A DNA stretch of 43,081 nucleotides. It comes from Porticoccus sp963974675. GTDB taxonomy: Bacteria; Pseudomonadota; Gammaproteobacteria; Pseudomonadales; Porticoccaceae. The stretch lies in contig CAXBDQ010000018.1 in assembly GCA_963974675.1 (NCBI GenBank), positions 1 to 43,081 on the forward strand, written 5' to 3'. Under the pieces are notes generated by a model that was not told where the DNA came from, did not search any database, and worked only from the letters and a program-made list of their open reading frames with translations. Positions 7,985 to 16,044 of this stretch are shown here, one piece after another (positions within the stretch are counted from its first letter, which is position 1; each line of letters opens with the position of its first letter). The position numbers were made by a program, and so were the translations under genes.

Positions 7985-8842
7985 CTAAAGATAGCCTGTC
8001 GGTAGGCTGATCAAAAGAACTAACGTGGCAGACAACAGTATGCGTTTCGGATTTGGCCCAACTTGCCTGATCCAAACTGCCGCGGTAATAGACCCCAGTA
8101 TAAAGACTATCGTGGTCAAAAGATCTTGTGATCCCCAACAAGCCATTGCCAGTAAAAATAAGGAAATAACGAACAGCACAGTTGATACGCGATAGGTCAC
8201 CAATGTGCCATGACGAACGGCGAATGAGTTTTTTCCTGCCTGGCGATCAGTTTCGATCTGTGGTGGCTGATGCGAAAACAGCAGGGCCGTAGAAAATGCA
8301 GAAAAAGCCACCATGCTGAAGAGAGCGATCCAGTTAAATGGCTGTGCTGCTATAAACCATAATCCGCCAAATACTCCGGGACCATAGCAGAGCGCCGTGG
8401 CCCATTCACCTAACGCCGTGTAAGAAAGTGGCCGGCTACCCACGTTATACAGAATACCTAACATCACCAAAGGTAGAGCAAAACCTAGTATCCACAATTG
8501 CTGGTGTAAGGCTAAGACCAACAGGCCCAGAATACCTCCAATAAGTAAACTGATCAGCCCATGGTAAAAAACAGTGGGCACATTGCCATTATGTATATGC
8601 ACCCAGGAATCGTATTTTTCTGTGTCCGCACCTAACTGCCAGTCCTTTGCGTCATTGAGGAGATTGATCCCATGTTGTAGTAACACTACGGCAAGGGCAG
8701 CAGACCATAACGCAGTATGGCTAATGGGGGAGGTCGCCAGCAACCAGACGGCTACCCCGGGTAAGATAGACACCAAGTAGATGGCAGGGTTAAGCGCCTG
8801 CCACAACTTGATTGCTGGAGTGCCCGAGTGAACGATGTCCAA
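7985..8842 (-). CDS. UbiA-family prenyltransferase (MenA-like)
   Basis: Inner-membrane prenyltransferase of the UbiA superfamily, which attaches a polyprenyl chain to an aromatic or other acceptor. The 285 residues form about eight to nine hydrophobic helices. The first Asp-rich motif is NLLNDAKDWQLGADT (about residues 60-74) and the second is ETDRQAGKNSFAVRHG (about 197-212); this arrangement resembles MenA-type enzymes more than UbiA or COX10. No other menaquinone gene is near, so the acceptor is unknown. The only usable start is a TTG at 8842, since an in-frame TGA lies upstream with no ATG or GTG between. With no good ribosome site, translation is probably coupled to the diiron-protein gene that stops eight bases earlier. 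Confidence 0.8.
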   Translation of the reverse strand: MDIVHSGTPAIKLWQALNPAIYLVSILPGVAVWLLATSPISHTALWSAALAVVLLQHGINLLNDAKDWQLGADTEKYDSWVHIHNGNVPTVFYHGLISLLIGGILGLLVLALHQQLWILGFALPLVMLGILYNVGSRPLSYTALGEWATALCYGPGVFGGLWFIAAQPFNWIALFSMVAFSAFSTALLFSHQPPQIETDRQAGKNSFAVRHGTLVTYRVSTVLFVISLFLLAMACWGSQDLLTTIVFILGSITAAVWIRQVGPNPKRILLSATLVLLISLPTGYL

Positions 8843-8849
8843 ATAGGGT

Positions 8850-9410
8850 TCAGGCCATAGCCTGAGTTTGTGAGGAACGGAAGTCGCTCAAAGCGGCTTG
8901 AAACCACTGTGCATGTTGGCTTTCAGAATCGATGACCTTTTGGTAGACCTCAGCAGTTTTGTTGTCCTGCTGCTCCAGAGCCTGATCACGGAAGTGGGGG
9001 TAGATCTCCTGATACTCTCTTTCTTCTACTCGAATTGCGACCATGAGCGCTTTTTCGACAACACTGTCGGGGTTCAGCGCAATGAGTTCATCACAATTGC
9101 CACGAATGGTTTCTAGGGCATCAATGGCGCGCTGAGTATCTTCTCCGCGCTGGGGGGTACCGATATTGTTATACAGTGCTCTTAACCATACCGCATGCAA
9201 TTTTTCTTCACCCGCCACTTTACGGAATAGTGTTGCCAGATTGGGGTAGCCCGCTTTGTTTGCCCAGCGGGCAAACTCTGGGTACATGACACTGTTTTCG
9301 TACTCTTCAACATCCACGAAAGATTCAGCTGTCTTGGCTATATCATCCGATTTGCACGCCGCCGCAAAGCAGTCAAAAATCATTTCTTCGGTAATTTCAG
9401 TCTTTTCCAT
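8850..9410 (-). CDS. Rubrerythrin-like ferritin-like diiron protein without rubredoxin domain
   Basis: A 186-residue soluble four-helix-bundle protein of the ferritin/rubrerythrin superfamily. Metal-ligand signatures are visible: FVDVEEYENSVMYPEFARWA on the first helix, a first ExxH in VAGEEKLHAVWL, RVEEREYQEIYPHF on the third helix and a second ExxH in VIDSESQHAQWF. There are no C-terminal rubredoxin cysteines, so electrons must come from another protein if it acts as a peroxidase. It is the first gene of a two-gene operon with the UbiA-family prenyltransferase. A GGAG lies nine bases before the ATG. Oxidative-stress peroxidase is the usual role of the family; a part in modifying the prenylated product is an alternative suggested only by context. 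Confidence 0.8.
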   Translation of the reverse strand: MEKTEITEEMIFDCFAAACKSDDIAKTAESFVDVEEYENSVMYPEFARWANKAGYPNLATLFRKVAGEEKLHAVWLRALYNNIGTPQRGEDTQRAIDALETIRGNCDELIALNPDSVVEKALMVAIRVEEREYQEIYPHFRDQALEQQDNKTAEVYQKVIDSESQHAQWFQAALSDFRSSQTQAMA

Positions 9411-9858
9411 TACTTAAGCTCCAAAAAAATACCAGAATGGTTAATGCTGTGTACCACAGCAACATTACATTAACGTGTATCGGTGGTTTAAAAAATTACT
9501 TAGATCAATTACATGGGTTAAATACATAAAATACACATAGCCATTGGATACATCCCGGAACTTAGCTGCGGTCAGTATTTATCGAGGGTTTTTATCAGGA
9601 ATTTGGTTTTTGACCAGATAAACTATAGTCTCTAAGGCTTGTTTTGAGGTTTTGTACCTTGTTTATTTACCAGTGTATTAGCAATAGTTTCCTGTGCCTT
9701 CTTCAATATTAACTCCTTAGTGAGTCTTGAGAGCATGTTTATGAAGCCACCAGTATCATAATTATTACTATGGTGTTTCTGATTCTGTTATGGGTGTTGG
9801 TGAGGAGGGAAAGCAGGGTGAATCTGCCCCAGAGATTCTGGGGCAAGTAGTAGGTTAG
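9411..9858. other. Gap between purC and the diiron-protein gene, no clear gene
   Basis: About 450 bases, AT-rich. It must contain the promoter of the diiron/UbiA operon and the 3' end of the purC transcript. A 34-codon minus-strand frame (9632-9736, starting MLSRLTKELILKKAQ) is open and protein-like but has a poor ribosome site and no recognisable family. I see no convincing transcription-factor palindrome. Confidence 0.4.
9825..9845 (-). terminator. Hairpin just downstream of purC
   Basis: TGCCCCAGA and TCTGGGGCA form a perfect nine-base-pair stem with a three-base loop, 14 bases beyond the purC stop. No U tract follows on the minus strand, so it may be a Rho-dependent or mRNA-stabilising 3' structure and not a classical intrinsic terminator. 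Confidence 0.5.
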
Positions 9859-10962
9859 CTAGTTTATCAGTCCAAATTGTTTGTCGAGTATTTCAATAAT
9901 TTCTGCTTTGGGGTTTTCCGATAAGTACAGTGTTTCGCCAGTGATTTTCTCAGCAATAGAGACATAGGTTGCTGATACTTGCATCAGTACAGCTTCTGGT
10001 AGGGCATTATTTCTGGCCAGAGCTTGTCGTTCGCCCATACGGTCTTTGTTGAGCAGAATATCGGGGTCGGGGAAATGGTTGAGCAGTAGTTGGCGGAAGC
10101 TTTCTTTGGAATTTTCTACGACCTTTCCATCGCGATAGCTGGGGCCATCCCAGATGCGGGAAGAGTCGGGAGTTCCCACTTCATCCATGTAGATCAGTTT
10201 TTCGTTACCAGCTTTGTCGGTGACGTAACCAAATTCGAATTTGGTGTCTACGAAGATTTGGTCCAATTTAGCCAGTTCGTTGCTGATGACATCAAAGCCT
10301 TCTTTTAGCAGTTTTTCGTAGAGATCAATGTCTGCTTTATGGCTAAAGTTAAAGGCTTTCACATTATTTTCAATGTCAGTTCGGGTGATATTGACATCAT
10401 CGGCTTCCGGTATACCGGGAAGCCCTTTGAGTATGCCCTTGGTCGAGGGGGTAATCAGCAGTTCAGGCAGTTTTTGGTCTTTGCTCAAATCATCAGGCAG
10501 TTGAATGCCACAGAATTCTCTCTCTCCTTTGGCATAAGATCTCCACATGGAGCCGGTAATATACTGGCGGCAAATAGCTTCAATCATCACTGGTTTGGCT
10601 TTTTGGACGATCCATACGAAGGGGTGGGGAATTTCCAGAATATGACTGTCAGCCAGCCCCTGTTCTCGAAAAAGTCTGAACCAGTGGTTTGAAATGGCAT
10701 TTAGTGCTGCACCTTTGCCTGGAACACCGTTCATGCCGCCTTCACCATGCCAGATGCAATCAAAGGCAGAAATGCGGTCGCTGATAACCATAATAGCCAG
10801 CGGTGCATCGCAGGCTACATCGTAGCCACGTTCTTGGATCAGACGTTGGCTGTCCTCGGGGGTGAGCCAGTAGACAGAGCGAACTTTTCCACTATGTACC
10901 GGACCTTCGGTCCGTATGGGTAGGTCGTTGTTCACTGCCAATACTTTGTCTGCTAGGCTCAT
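9859..10962 (-). CDS. purC: Phosphoribosylaminoimidazole-succinocarboxamide synthase (SAICAR synthetase)
   Basis: ATP-dependent ligation of aspartate to CAIR in purine synthesis. This is the long form of the enzyme (367 residues versus about 237 in E. coli). Visible blocks are VHSGKVRSVYWL at the N-terminus, MVISDRISAFDCIWHGEG, GKGAALNAISNHWF, RQYITGSMWRSYAKGE, DTKFEFGYV and DEVGTPDSSRIWD. The ATG at 10962 has AAGGA ten bases upstream. In Pseudomonas purC usually follows dapA-bamC and a metallo-beta-lactamase-fold gene. Here those three are 4-7 kb away on the other strand, so a local rearrangement is likely. Assignment is secure. Confidence 0.97.
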   Translation of the reverse strand: MSLADKVLAVNNDLPIRTEGPVHSGKVRSVYWLTPEDSQRLIQERGYDVACDAPLAIMVISDRISAFDCIWHGEGGMNGVPGKGAALNAISNHWFRLFREQGLADSHILEIPHPFVWIVQKAKPVMIEAICRQYITGSMWRSYAKGEREFCGIQLPDDLSKDQKLPELLITPSTKGILKGLPGIPEADDVNITRTDIENNVKAFNFSHKADIDLYEKLLKEGFDVISNELAKLDQIFVDTKFEFGYVTDKAGNEKLIYMDEVGTPDSSRIWDGPSYRDGKVVENSKESFRQLLLNHFPDPDILLNKDRMGERQALARNNALPEAVLMQVSATYVSIAEKITGETLYLSENPKAEIIEILDKQFGLIN

Positions 10963-11433
10963 ATCAAACCATCCTTTTTCGATTTATTAGGCAGGACTGC
11001 CCTAGGGAACTCTTTGTGTCTACGGGACTGTTTTGTATGACAGTTCGTGTGTTCTAATTTTTTAAGGAGAGGAATGTTATCAGATTACTTATGCGTGTCC
11101 ATCATAGACCATGGATATAAGGGGTGTGTATGTTAAAAAAGCTGATAGCTTCATCAATAAAGGCGAAGCCTTGCCCATAAATAAAGTGGAATTCATACAA
11201 AAAGTTATTGTTGAATGCTTCATGTTACCCATTTTGTTTGTTAGGGGTGAAGAGGCCGTCTATGAAGTATTTCTTCAAATTGCTATTTATCCTAGTGTCG
11301 TCGCGGTTGAAAAATCTTTCTGTATTATCCACTTCTTGGTCAAGGACAACCTTCAAGGTATCATTGCGCCCTGATTTAAACTGACAACTAGTCCTGCTAC
11401 CCACTAATAGTAGGCACCCTGTGGAGATTGGGA
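10963..11433. other. purC-fabV gap with small open frames and a possible gene remnant
   Basis: This 470-base gap holds the divergent promoters for purC and fabV. A plus-strand micro-frame of 20 codons (11074-11136) has an excellent TAAGGAG site four bases upstream, and a small AAGCT/AGCTT hairpin follows it, which might be a leader-peptide arrangement. An 87-codon plus frame (11111-11374) lies exactly codon-for-codon opposite the minus-strand remnant listed separately; I do not consider it a likely gene. Confidence 0.35.
11102..11404 (-). pseudogene. Possible remnant of a small gene with one internal stop
   Basis: The minus strand is open from 11437 down to the TGA at 11102 except for a single TAA at 11225-11227. 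The conceptual product is hydrophilic and protein-like: RTSCQFKSGRNDTLKVVLD, then FFNRDDTRINSNLKKYFIDG, then after the stop HEAFNNNFLYEFHFIYG. A CAA-to-TAA change would explain the stop. A GTG at 11402-11404 is the only candidate start and lacks a good ribosome site. A truncated lipoprotein-like N-terminus (GCLLLVGS) precedes it. I recognise no family, and it could be chance. Confidence 0.25.
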
Positions 11434-12621
11434 ATGATTATCAAACCTAGAGTTCGTGGCTTTATGTGTATTACAACCCACCCGGTGGGTTGTGAAGCCA
11501 ATGTGAAAGGACAAATTGATTATGTTAAGGGGCAGCAGCCCATCGATGGCCCTAAACGGGTTTTGGTGATCGGTTCTTCCACGGGTTATGGTTTGGCAGC
11601 ACGTATTACCGCAGCGTTTGGCGGAGGCGCTTCTACTTTGGGTGTCTTTTTTGAAAAAGAGGGCACGGAAAAGAAAGCGGGTACTGCGGGTTGGTATAAC
11701 TCTGCTGCATTCCATAAATTTGCCGAGGCAGAAGGCCTTTATGCCAAGAGTATTAATGGTGATGCTTTCTCTGACGAAATTAAGCAAAAGGCCATTGATA
11801 CTATCAAGGCAGACCTTGGGCAGGTGGATTTGGTGATCTATAGTTTGGCTTCGCCTCGTCGACAACATCCAAAAACAGGCGAGGTGTTTAACTCGACTCT
11901 AAAGCCTATAGGTAAAGATGTCACATTGAAGGGCATTAATACCGACAAAGAAGAGATCCAGGAATTCAGCATGGAAGCTGCCAGTGAAGAAGACATTGCC
12001 AACACTGTGACCGTGATGGGTGGTGAGGATTGGCAGATGTGGATGGAGGCTTTAAGTGAAGCCGATGTTTTGGCTGAGGGTGCCAAGACCGCAGCATTTA
12101 CCTATGTGGGTGAAAAAGTGACTTGGGACTTATATTGGGGTGGCACTATTGGTCAGGCCAAAAAAGATTTGGACAAGAAAGTCATCGGAATTCGTGAAAA
12201 GCTGGCAACCACAGGTGGCGATGCTCGAGTGGCGGTCTTGAAGGCTGTGGTCACTCAAGCTAGCTCTGCAATTCCAATTATGCCGTTGTATCTTTCTTTG
12301 TTATTTAAGGCGATGAAAGAAGATGGCAGTCATGAGGGGTGCATTGAACAGCTCTACCGTCTCTATACAGAATGTATCTACACGGATACACCTCGATTGG
12401 ATGAGGAGGGCCGCTTAAGGGTGGATGAGTTAGAACTTCGTCCGGAAATACAGGATAAAGTGGCAGATGCTTGGGCTCAAATTACCACGGAGAATCTGAG
12501 TGAGCTGACTGATTTTGTAGGCTACAAACAGGAATTCCTTAAGTTGTTCGGCTTTGGTATTGAGGGTGTGGATTATGAGGCGGACGTAAATCCTGTGGTC
12601 GAAATCAAAAGTTTGGTGTGA
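11434..12621 (+). CDS. fabV: Trans-2-enoyl-ACP reductase FabV
   Basis: NADH-dependent enoyl-ACP reductase catalysing the last step of fatty-acid elongation; the FabV class is structurally distinct from FabI and known for triclosan tolerance. The protein begins MIIKPRVRGFMCITTHPVGC, as in Pseudomonas FabV, which sets the start at the ATG 11434 and not the TTG six bases upstream; GGAG lies at 11422. Further motifs are the nucleotide-binding VLVIGSSTGYGLAARI, VIYSLASPRRQHPKTG and the catalytic Tyr-x8-Lys pair in YWGGTIGQAK. The length of 395 residues is normal. It is monocistronic, ended by a clear terminator. No fabI is seen in this window. Confidence 0.96.
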   Translation: MIIKPRVRGFMCITTHPVGCEANVKGQIDYVKGQQPIDGPKRVLVIGSSTGYGLAARITAAFGGGASTLGVFFEKEGTEKKAGTAGWYNSAAFHKFAEAEGLYAKSINGDAFSDEIKQKAIDTIKADLGQVDLVIYSLASPRRQHPKTGEVFNSTLKPIGKDVTLKGINTDKEEIQEFSMEAASEEDIANTVTVMGGEDWQMWMEALSEADVLAEGAKTAAFTYVGEKVTWDLYWGGTIGQAKKDLDKKVIGIREKLATTGGDARVAVLKAVVTQASSAIPIMPLYLSLLFKAMKEDGSHEGCIEQLYRLYTECIYTDTPRLDEEGRLRVDELELRPEIQDKVADAWAQITTENLSELTDFVGYKQEFLKLFGFGIEGVDYEADVNPVVEIKSLV

Positions 12622-12635
12622 TTTTCCAACATAGT

Positions 12636-12670
12636 AAAAAAGCTCTTGGTTTTTGGCCCGGGGCTTTTTT
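12636..12670 (+). terminator. Rho-independent terminator of fabV
   Basis: AAAAAAGCTC pairs with GGGCTTTTTT (ten pairs, one G-T) around a GGTTTTTGG-containing loop and ends in six T residues, 15 bases after the fabV stop. Confidence 0.8.
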
Positions 12671-12743
12671 GCATTTTGGATAAAGGGTTATCTCTGCAAT
12701 TAACTTGGGTCAACATGACGAGCTTTCACTGTAACGTGCTGCG

Positions 12744-13520
12744 ATGAAACAACTTTCCCCTCTGGTTCGATGCCTTACCGCACCTAACAGCAACCCTATG
12801 ACCGGCCCAGGTACCAATAGTTATTTGGTGGGCCTGGATCAATTGGCATTAATTGATCCAGGCCCGATCATTGACTCACACATTAAACAATTACTGGAGT
12901 ATGTAGGCGATTCGTTGGCTTGGATATTGGTGACTCATACACACCCAGATCATTCGCCAGCAGCCAGGATTTTGGCAGACAAAACAGGTGCGGAGTTAAT
13001 CGGCTGTGCAATGCCTGATGATGGTCATCAGGATAGAACTTTTCGGCCGGCTAAAAACTTACAGCATGGTGACATCCTAAAGACGAGTGAATTCAGTCTT
13101 GAGGCTATCCATACGCCTGGTCATGTGGCCAATCAGTTTTGCTTCTTGTTGCAGGAAGAGGGGATGTTGTTTTCTGGAGACCATATTATGCAAGGGTCTT
13201 CGGTGGTGATTATCCCCCCCAGCGGCGATATGTCAGAATATATCGAGTCAACAAGAAAGCTCCTTCCTTACCCTATGAAATCTATTGCGCCAGGACATGG
13301 TAATTTGTTGACCAGCCCTTCAACGGTTTTGGATGCCGTTATCCACCATCGATTAATGCGTGAAGATAAGGTGGTTCGTGCTTTGTTGCGAATGGGTGAG
13401 AGCAGTCTTGATGCTCTATTACCCGAGGTCTACCGAGATGTCGATAAGTTTACTGGGGATGGCAAAAATGTCTTTATGGGCACACCTTTTAAAACTAGAA
13501 AAAGACAAGTGTGTTCTTAA
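12744..13520 (+). CDS. LACTB2-like metallo-beta-lactamase-fold hydrolase, C-terminus frameshifted
   Basis: Cytoplasmic MBL-fold hydrolase of the glyoxalase-II/LACTB2-like group; LACTB2 is an endoribonuclease, but bacterial members are mostly uncharacterised. The metal-binding motif THTHPDHS, the IHTPGHVANQ loop, FSGDHIMQGSS and IAPGHG are all present, so the catalytic domain is intact. After residue about 235 the reading frame runs into GDGKNVFMGTPFKTRKRQ and stops, which does not resemble the family. The expected winged-helix-like end, with SLWAHLLKLEKDK, lies in the next frame up to 13578. One extra base in the TTT or GGGG run near 13449-13458 explains this. Either the gene is damaged, giving a 258-residue variant, or the base is a sequence error. 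An intact product would have about 277 residues. Confidence 0.85.
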   Translation: MKQLSPLVRCLTAPNSNPMTGPGTNSYLVGLDQLALIDPGPIIDSHIKQLLEYVGDSLAWILVTHTHPDHSPAARILADKTGAELIGCAMPDDGHQDRTFRPAKNLQHGDILKTSEFSLEAIHTPGHVANQFCFLLQEEGMLFSGDHIMQGSSVVIIPPSGDMSEYIESTRKLLPYPMKSIAPGHGNLLTSPSTVLDAVIHHRLMREDKVVRALLRMGESSLDALLPEVYRDVDKFTGDGKNVFMGTPFKTRKRQVCS

Positions 13521-13578
13521 ATGTATTAAGGAGCATTGGGCGTATGGTGGAGAGAGATGGGTTCTCATTGAAAAATAA
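13450..13578 (+). other. Out-of-frame C-terminal segment of the LACTB2-like gene
   Basis: Read one base shifted relative to the gene above, this stretch encodes LLGMAKMSLWAHLLKLEKDK and then HWAYGGERWVLIEK before a TAA at 13576. The pattern A-xx-SL-x-AHL-xx-L followed by a Trp-rich end is the normal C-terminus of LACTB2-like proteins. It is continuous with the upstream frame if one base of the short T or G run is removed. Confidence 0.75.
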
Positions 13579-13665
13579 GCTCAATAACTCAGGTTATTAT
13601 ATTTACTTTCACTGCGAACGCTTTCTTTAGTTGATATTTTACCCCGCTATCCCTATAACTACGGA

Positions 13666-13899
13666 ATGGATACAAATGCTAACACTCTACACACATTGTT
13701 TGATCAACTTGGCCTACCGTCCTCTGAGTCTGCGGTAGAAAATTTTATTGCTCAACATAAGCCCTTGAGATCAGATGTTTACCTAGCTAAGGCAAGTTTT
13801 TGGTCTGTGAGTCAGCAGGCTTTTCTTGAGGAGTCACTGGAAGAGGATTCTGTCTGGGCAGAAGTCGTCGACCAGCTGGATGCTTTGTTAAGGGACTAA
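13666..13899 (+). CDS. DUF2789 family small protein
   Basis: A 77-residue acidic soluble protein of the DUF2789 family, which is of unknown function and common in Pseudomonas-like bacteria. The family pattern is visible: an N-terminal LHTLFDQLGLPSSESAVENF, a central HKPLRSDVYLAKASFW and an end in FLEESLEEDSVWAEVVDQLD. It has no membrane segment or signal peptide. The nearest genes are the damaged MBL-fold gene upstream and the acyltransferase gene downstream, with no evident functional link. Confidence 0.8.
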   Translation: MDTNANTLHTLFDQLGLPSSESAVENFIAQHKPLRSDVYLAKASFWSVSQQAFLEESLEEDSVWAEVVDQLDALLRD

Positions 13900-13993
13900 T
13901 TGGGTTTGACCCAGTAATTTCATCTAAGCGCTAATTTCCCCATTGTTTTGTTATCGCAAGCTGATAGCCGTCCCTTTTGTTCAATATCCCCTT

Positions 13994-13999
13994 TATAAT
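13994..13999 (+). promoter_or_regulatory. Candidate -10 element for the LpxL-type gene
   Basis: A perfect TATAAT lies 52 bases before the ATG at 14051 and inside the longer open frame that begins at 13943. It argues that the true start is downstream. No good -35 hexamer is seen at the usual distance, so this is tentative. Confidence 0.35.
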
Positions 14000-14050
14000 G
14001 CGGCCTTCTTAAGTACATCTATTTTAATCGGCAAGGTTGTTGGGCGGCCC

Positions 14051-14980
14051 ATGAATAATAATCAACAGTTCCAGTGGAGATATCTACACCCCCGTTTCTG
14101 GCTGACATGGCTGGGTATTGGGTGCTGGAGGCTGGTTGTTTTGTTGCCGTATCCAGTAATGATGTGGTTGGGTCGACTATTAGGTGCCATCTTGTACTTT
14201 ATGGGGGGTTATCGTTACCAAGTCGCAGAGATAAATTTAGCCCTTTGTTTTCCTGAGATGTCGGAAGTGCAGCGTCGACAATTGTTGCGTGATAATTTTG
14301 CTAGTTATGGCATTGGTTTTTTTGAAGTGGGCATGGCTTGGTGGTGGCCTACTGAACGATTAAATAAATATATACAACTTGAAGGCATGGAGCATATTGA
14401 AGCGCTGAATGGGCGTGGTGCTTTGTTAATGGCCATTCATTACACCACGCTGGAGGTGGGTGCTTCAGCACTTTCGGCGAGGCATTCCATTGATGGCATG
14501 TACCGCCCCCACAAAAGTGCTGTGTATGATTATGTGCAAAGTAAAGGACGGCGTGTAAGAAATCCCGCAGGTGTTGTTTATCCGCGTGAAGATGTGAGAG
14601 GCATGTTCAAAGCATTACGTCAGGGTCGGATTATTTGGTATGCGCCGGATCAAGACTATGGTCGCAAGCAAAGTGTGTTTGCCAACTTTTTTGGTGTGCC
14701 AGCGGCTTCAGTCACGGCAACGGCTCGGTTTGCTAAAGTGGGTAATGCGGCCATTTTGCCTTTTTCTCATGTTCGGTTGCCGAACAATCAGGGTTATCGC
14801 GTCACCGTTCACCCTCCGCTTGAGAACTTCCCCTCAGGTGATGAGGTTGCTGATGCGGAAACGATCAATCGCAGAGTTGAAGCATTTATTCTTGAACAAC
14901 CTGACCAGTATTTATGGGCTCACCGGCGTTTTAAAACGCGTCCTGAGGGCGAACAACGTCCTTATCCCAAAAAGAAATGA
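14051..14980 (+). CDS. lpxL: Lipid A biosynthesis lauroyl acyltransferase, LpxL/HtrB type
   Basis: Inner-membrane enzyme adding a secondary acyl chain to the Kdo2-lipid A precursor. After the chosen ATG the protein has 309 residues, as usual for LpxL/LpxM. It has one N-terminal membrane helix (LTWLGIGCWRLVVLLPYPVM) and the acyltransferase His-x4-Glu motif in AIHYTTLEVGASAL (residues about 130). Further family blocks are MYRPHKSAVYDYVQSKGR, IWYAPDQDYGRKQSVFANFF and QYLWAHRRFKTRPEG. An upstream in-frame ATG at 13943 would add 36 residues unlike the family and would include the candidate -10 element. Which acyl group it transfers cannot be told from sequence. Confidence 0.88.
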   Translation: MNNNQQFQWRYLHPRFWLTWLGIGCWRLVVLLPYPVMMWLGRLLGAILYFMGGYRYQVAEINLALCFPEMSEVQRRQLLRDNFASYGIGFFEVGMAWWWPTERLNKYIQLEGMEHIEALNGRGALLMAIHYTTLEVGASALSARHSIDGMYRPHKSAVYDYVQSKGRRVRNPAGVVYPREDVRGMFKALRQGRIIWYAPDQDYGRKQSVFANFFGVPAASVTATARFAKVGNAAILPFSHVRLPNNQGYRVTVHPPLENFPSGDEVADAETINRRVEAFILEQPDQYLWAHRRFKTRPEGEQRPYPKKK

Positions 14981-15120
14981 TGGAAAGCATGTGGCTAGGT
15001 AAAGGGGTTGTCAAAACTACCAGCAAATACTTGTGCCGCCTGACAGGGGTCAGTACCATAACGTCCTGATAAATTTAGGTGCGTGTTTTAATCAACTCGT
15101 TACAAACATTGAGGCATTAA

Positions 15121-16002
15121 ATGATCACCGGCAGTATTGTTGCTTTGGTAACCCCCATGATTTCTGACAGTTTAGAAGTAGACTGGGACGGCCTCAAACG
15201 ATTGGTCGAATGGCATATTGAGCAGGGTACCAATGCTATTGTGGCGGTGGGGACCACGGGTGAATCGCCCACTTTGGATGTGCAAGAGCATATGGCGACC
15301 ATTGCTGCCATTGTTGAAGACTCAGCTGGGCGTGTGCCGGTGATTGCGGGTACGGGTGCAAACTGTACTCGAGAGGCCATTGAGTGGACGCGTCGGGCGC
15401 AACAGGCTGGTGCAGATGCGTGTTTGCTGGTGGCTCCGTATTACAACAAGCCGACGCAAGAGGGACTCTACCTTCACCATAAAACTATTGCTGAGGCAGT
15501 GGATATCCCACAGATTTTGTATAACGTGCCAGGCAGGACGGCCTGTGACATGCTTCCTGAAACCGTGGTTCGTCTCGCAGAAGTGCCAAATATCGTTGGT
15601 ATTAAAGATGCTACGGGTGATTTGGAGCGAGCCCGTGAGCTCATAGCCTTATGTCCTGCAGGGTTTGCGATTTATTCTGGGGATGATGGCACAGCGTTGG
15701 AATTAATCTTAATGGGTGGTCATGGGGATATTTCAGTGACAGCAAATGTTGCTCCTCAATTAATGGCTGAGATGTGTCGATTGGGTTTGGCTGGTGCGGC
15801 TGATGAGGCCCGCGAGATAAATGCACGGCTTAGCCCTGTTCATGAAGTTATGTTCGTTGAATCTAATCCCATCCCGGTAAAATGGGCTGTGGCGGAAATG
15901 GGATTGATGCAGCATGCGATCCGTCTGCCTCTCACTCAGTTATCATCCAATTTTCATGCCCCAGTCACCAATGCATTGAAGTCAGCTGGGCTTTTAAATT
16001 AA
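15121..16002 (+). CDS. dapA: 4-hydroxy-tetrahydrodipicolinate synthase
   Basis: Condenses pyruvate with aspartate semialdehyde at the start of the DAP/lysine branch. Schiff-base lysine K162 in GIKDATGD, Tyr134 in ILYNVPGRT and the threonine pair in AVGTTGESPT (T45, T46) are present. The length of 293 residues matches E. coli DapA (292). GAGG lies seven bases before the ATG. It is followed 42 bases later by bamC and then a WalJ-like MBL-fold gene, the conserved gammaproteobacterial order in which purC usually comes next. dapE, dapD and dapC are 6-12 kb away in this window on the other strand. Confidence 0.97.
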   Translation: MITGSIVALVTPMISDSLEVDWDGLKRLVEWHIEQGTNAIVAVGTTGESPTLDVQEHMATIAAIVEDSAGRVPVIAGTGANCTREAIEWTRRAQQAGADACLLVAPYYNKPTQEGLYLHHKTIAEAVDIPQILYNVPGRTACDMLPETVVRLAEVPNIVGIKDATGDLERARELIALCPAGFAIYSGDDGTALELILMGGHGDISVTANVAPQLMAEMCRLGLAGAADEAREINARLSPVHEVMFVESNPIPVKWAVAEMGLMQHAIRLPLTQLSSNFHAPVTNALKSAGLLN

Positions 16003-16044
16003 TAAGAAAGCAAATAGCACGATAAAAAACTCGGAGTACGACGA

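Noticed and set aside
9495..9508. Possible FNR-type site upstream of the diiron gene (TTGAT half-site)
   Set aside because: Only one half matches TTGAT; the second half agrees at two of five positions, so it is not supportable.
11111..11374. 87-codon plus-strand frame in the purC-fabV gap
   Set aside because: It has no ribosome site and no recognisable family, and it lies codon-for-codon opposite a minus-strand frame with more protein-like composition.
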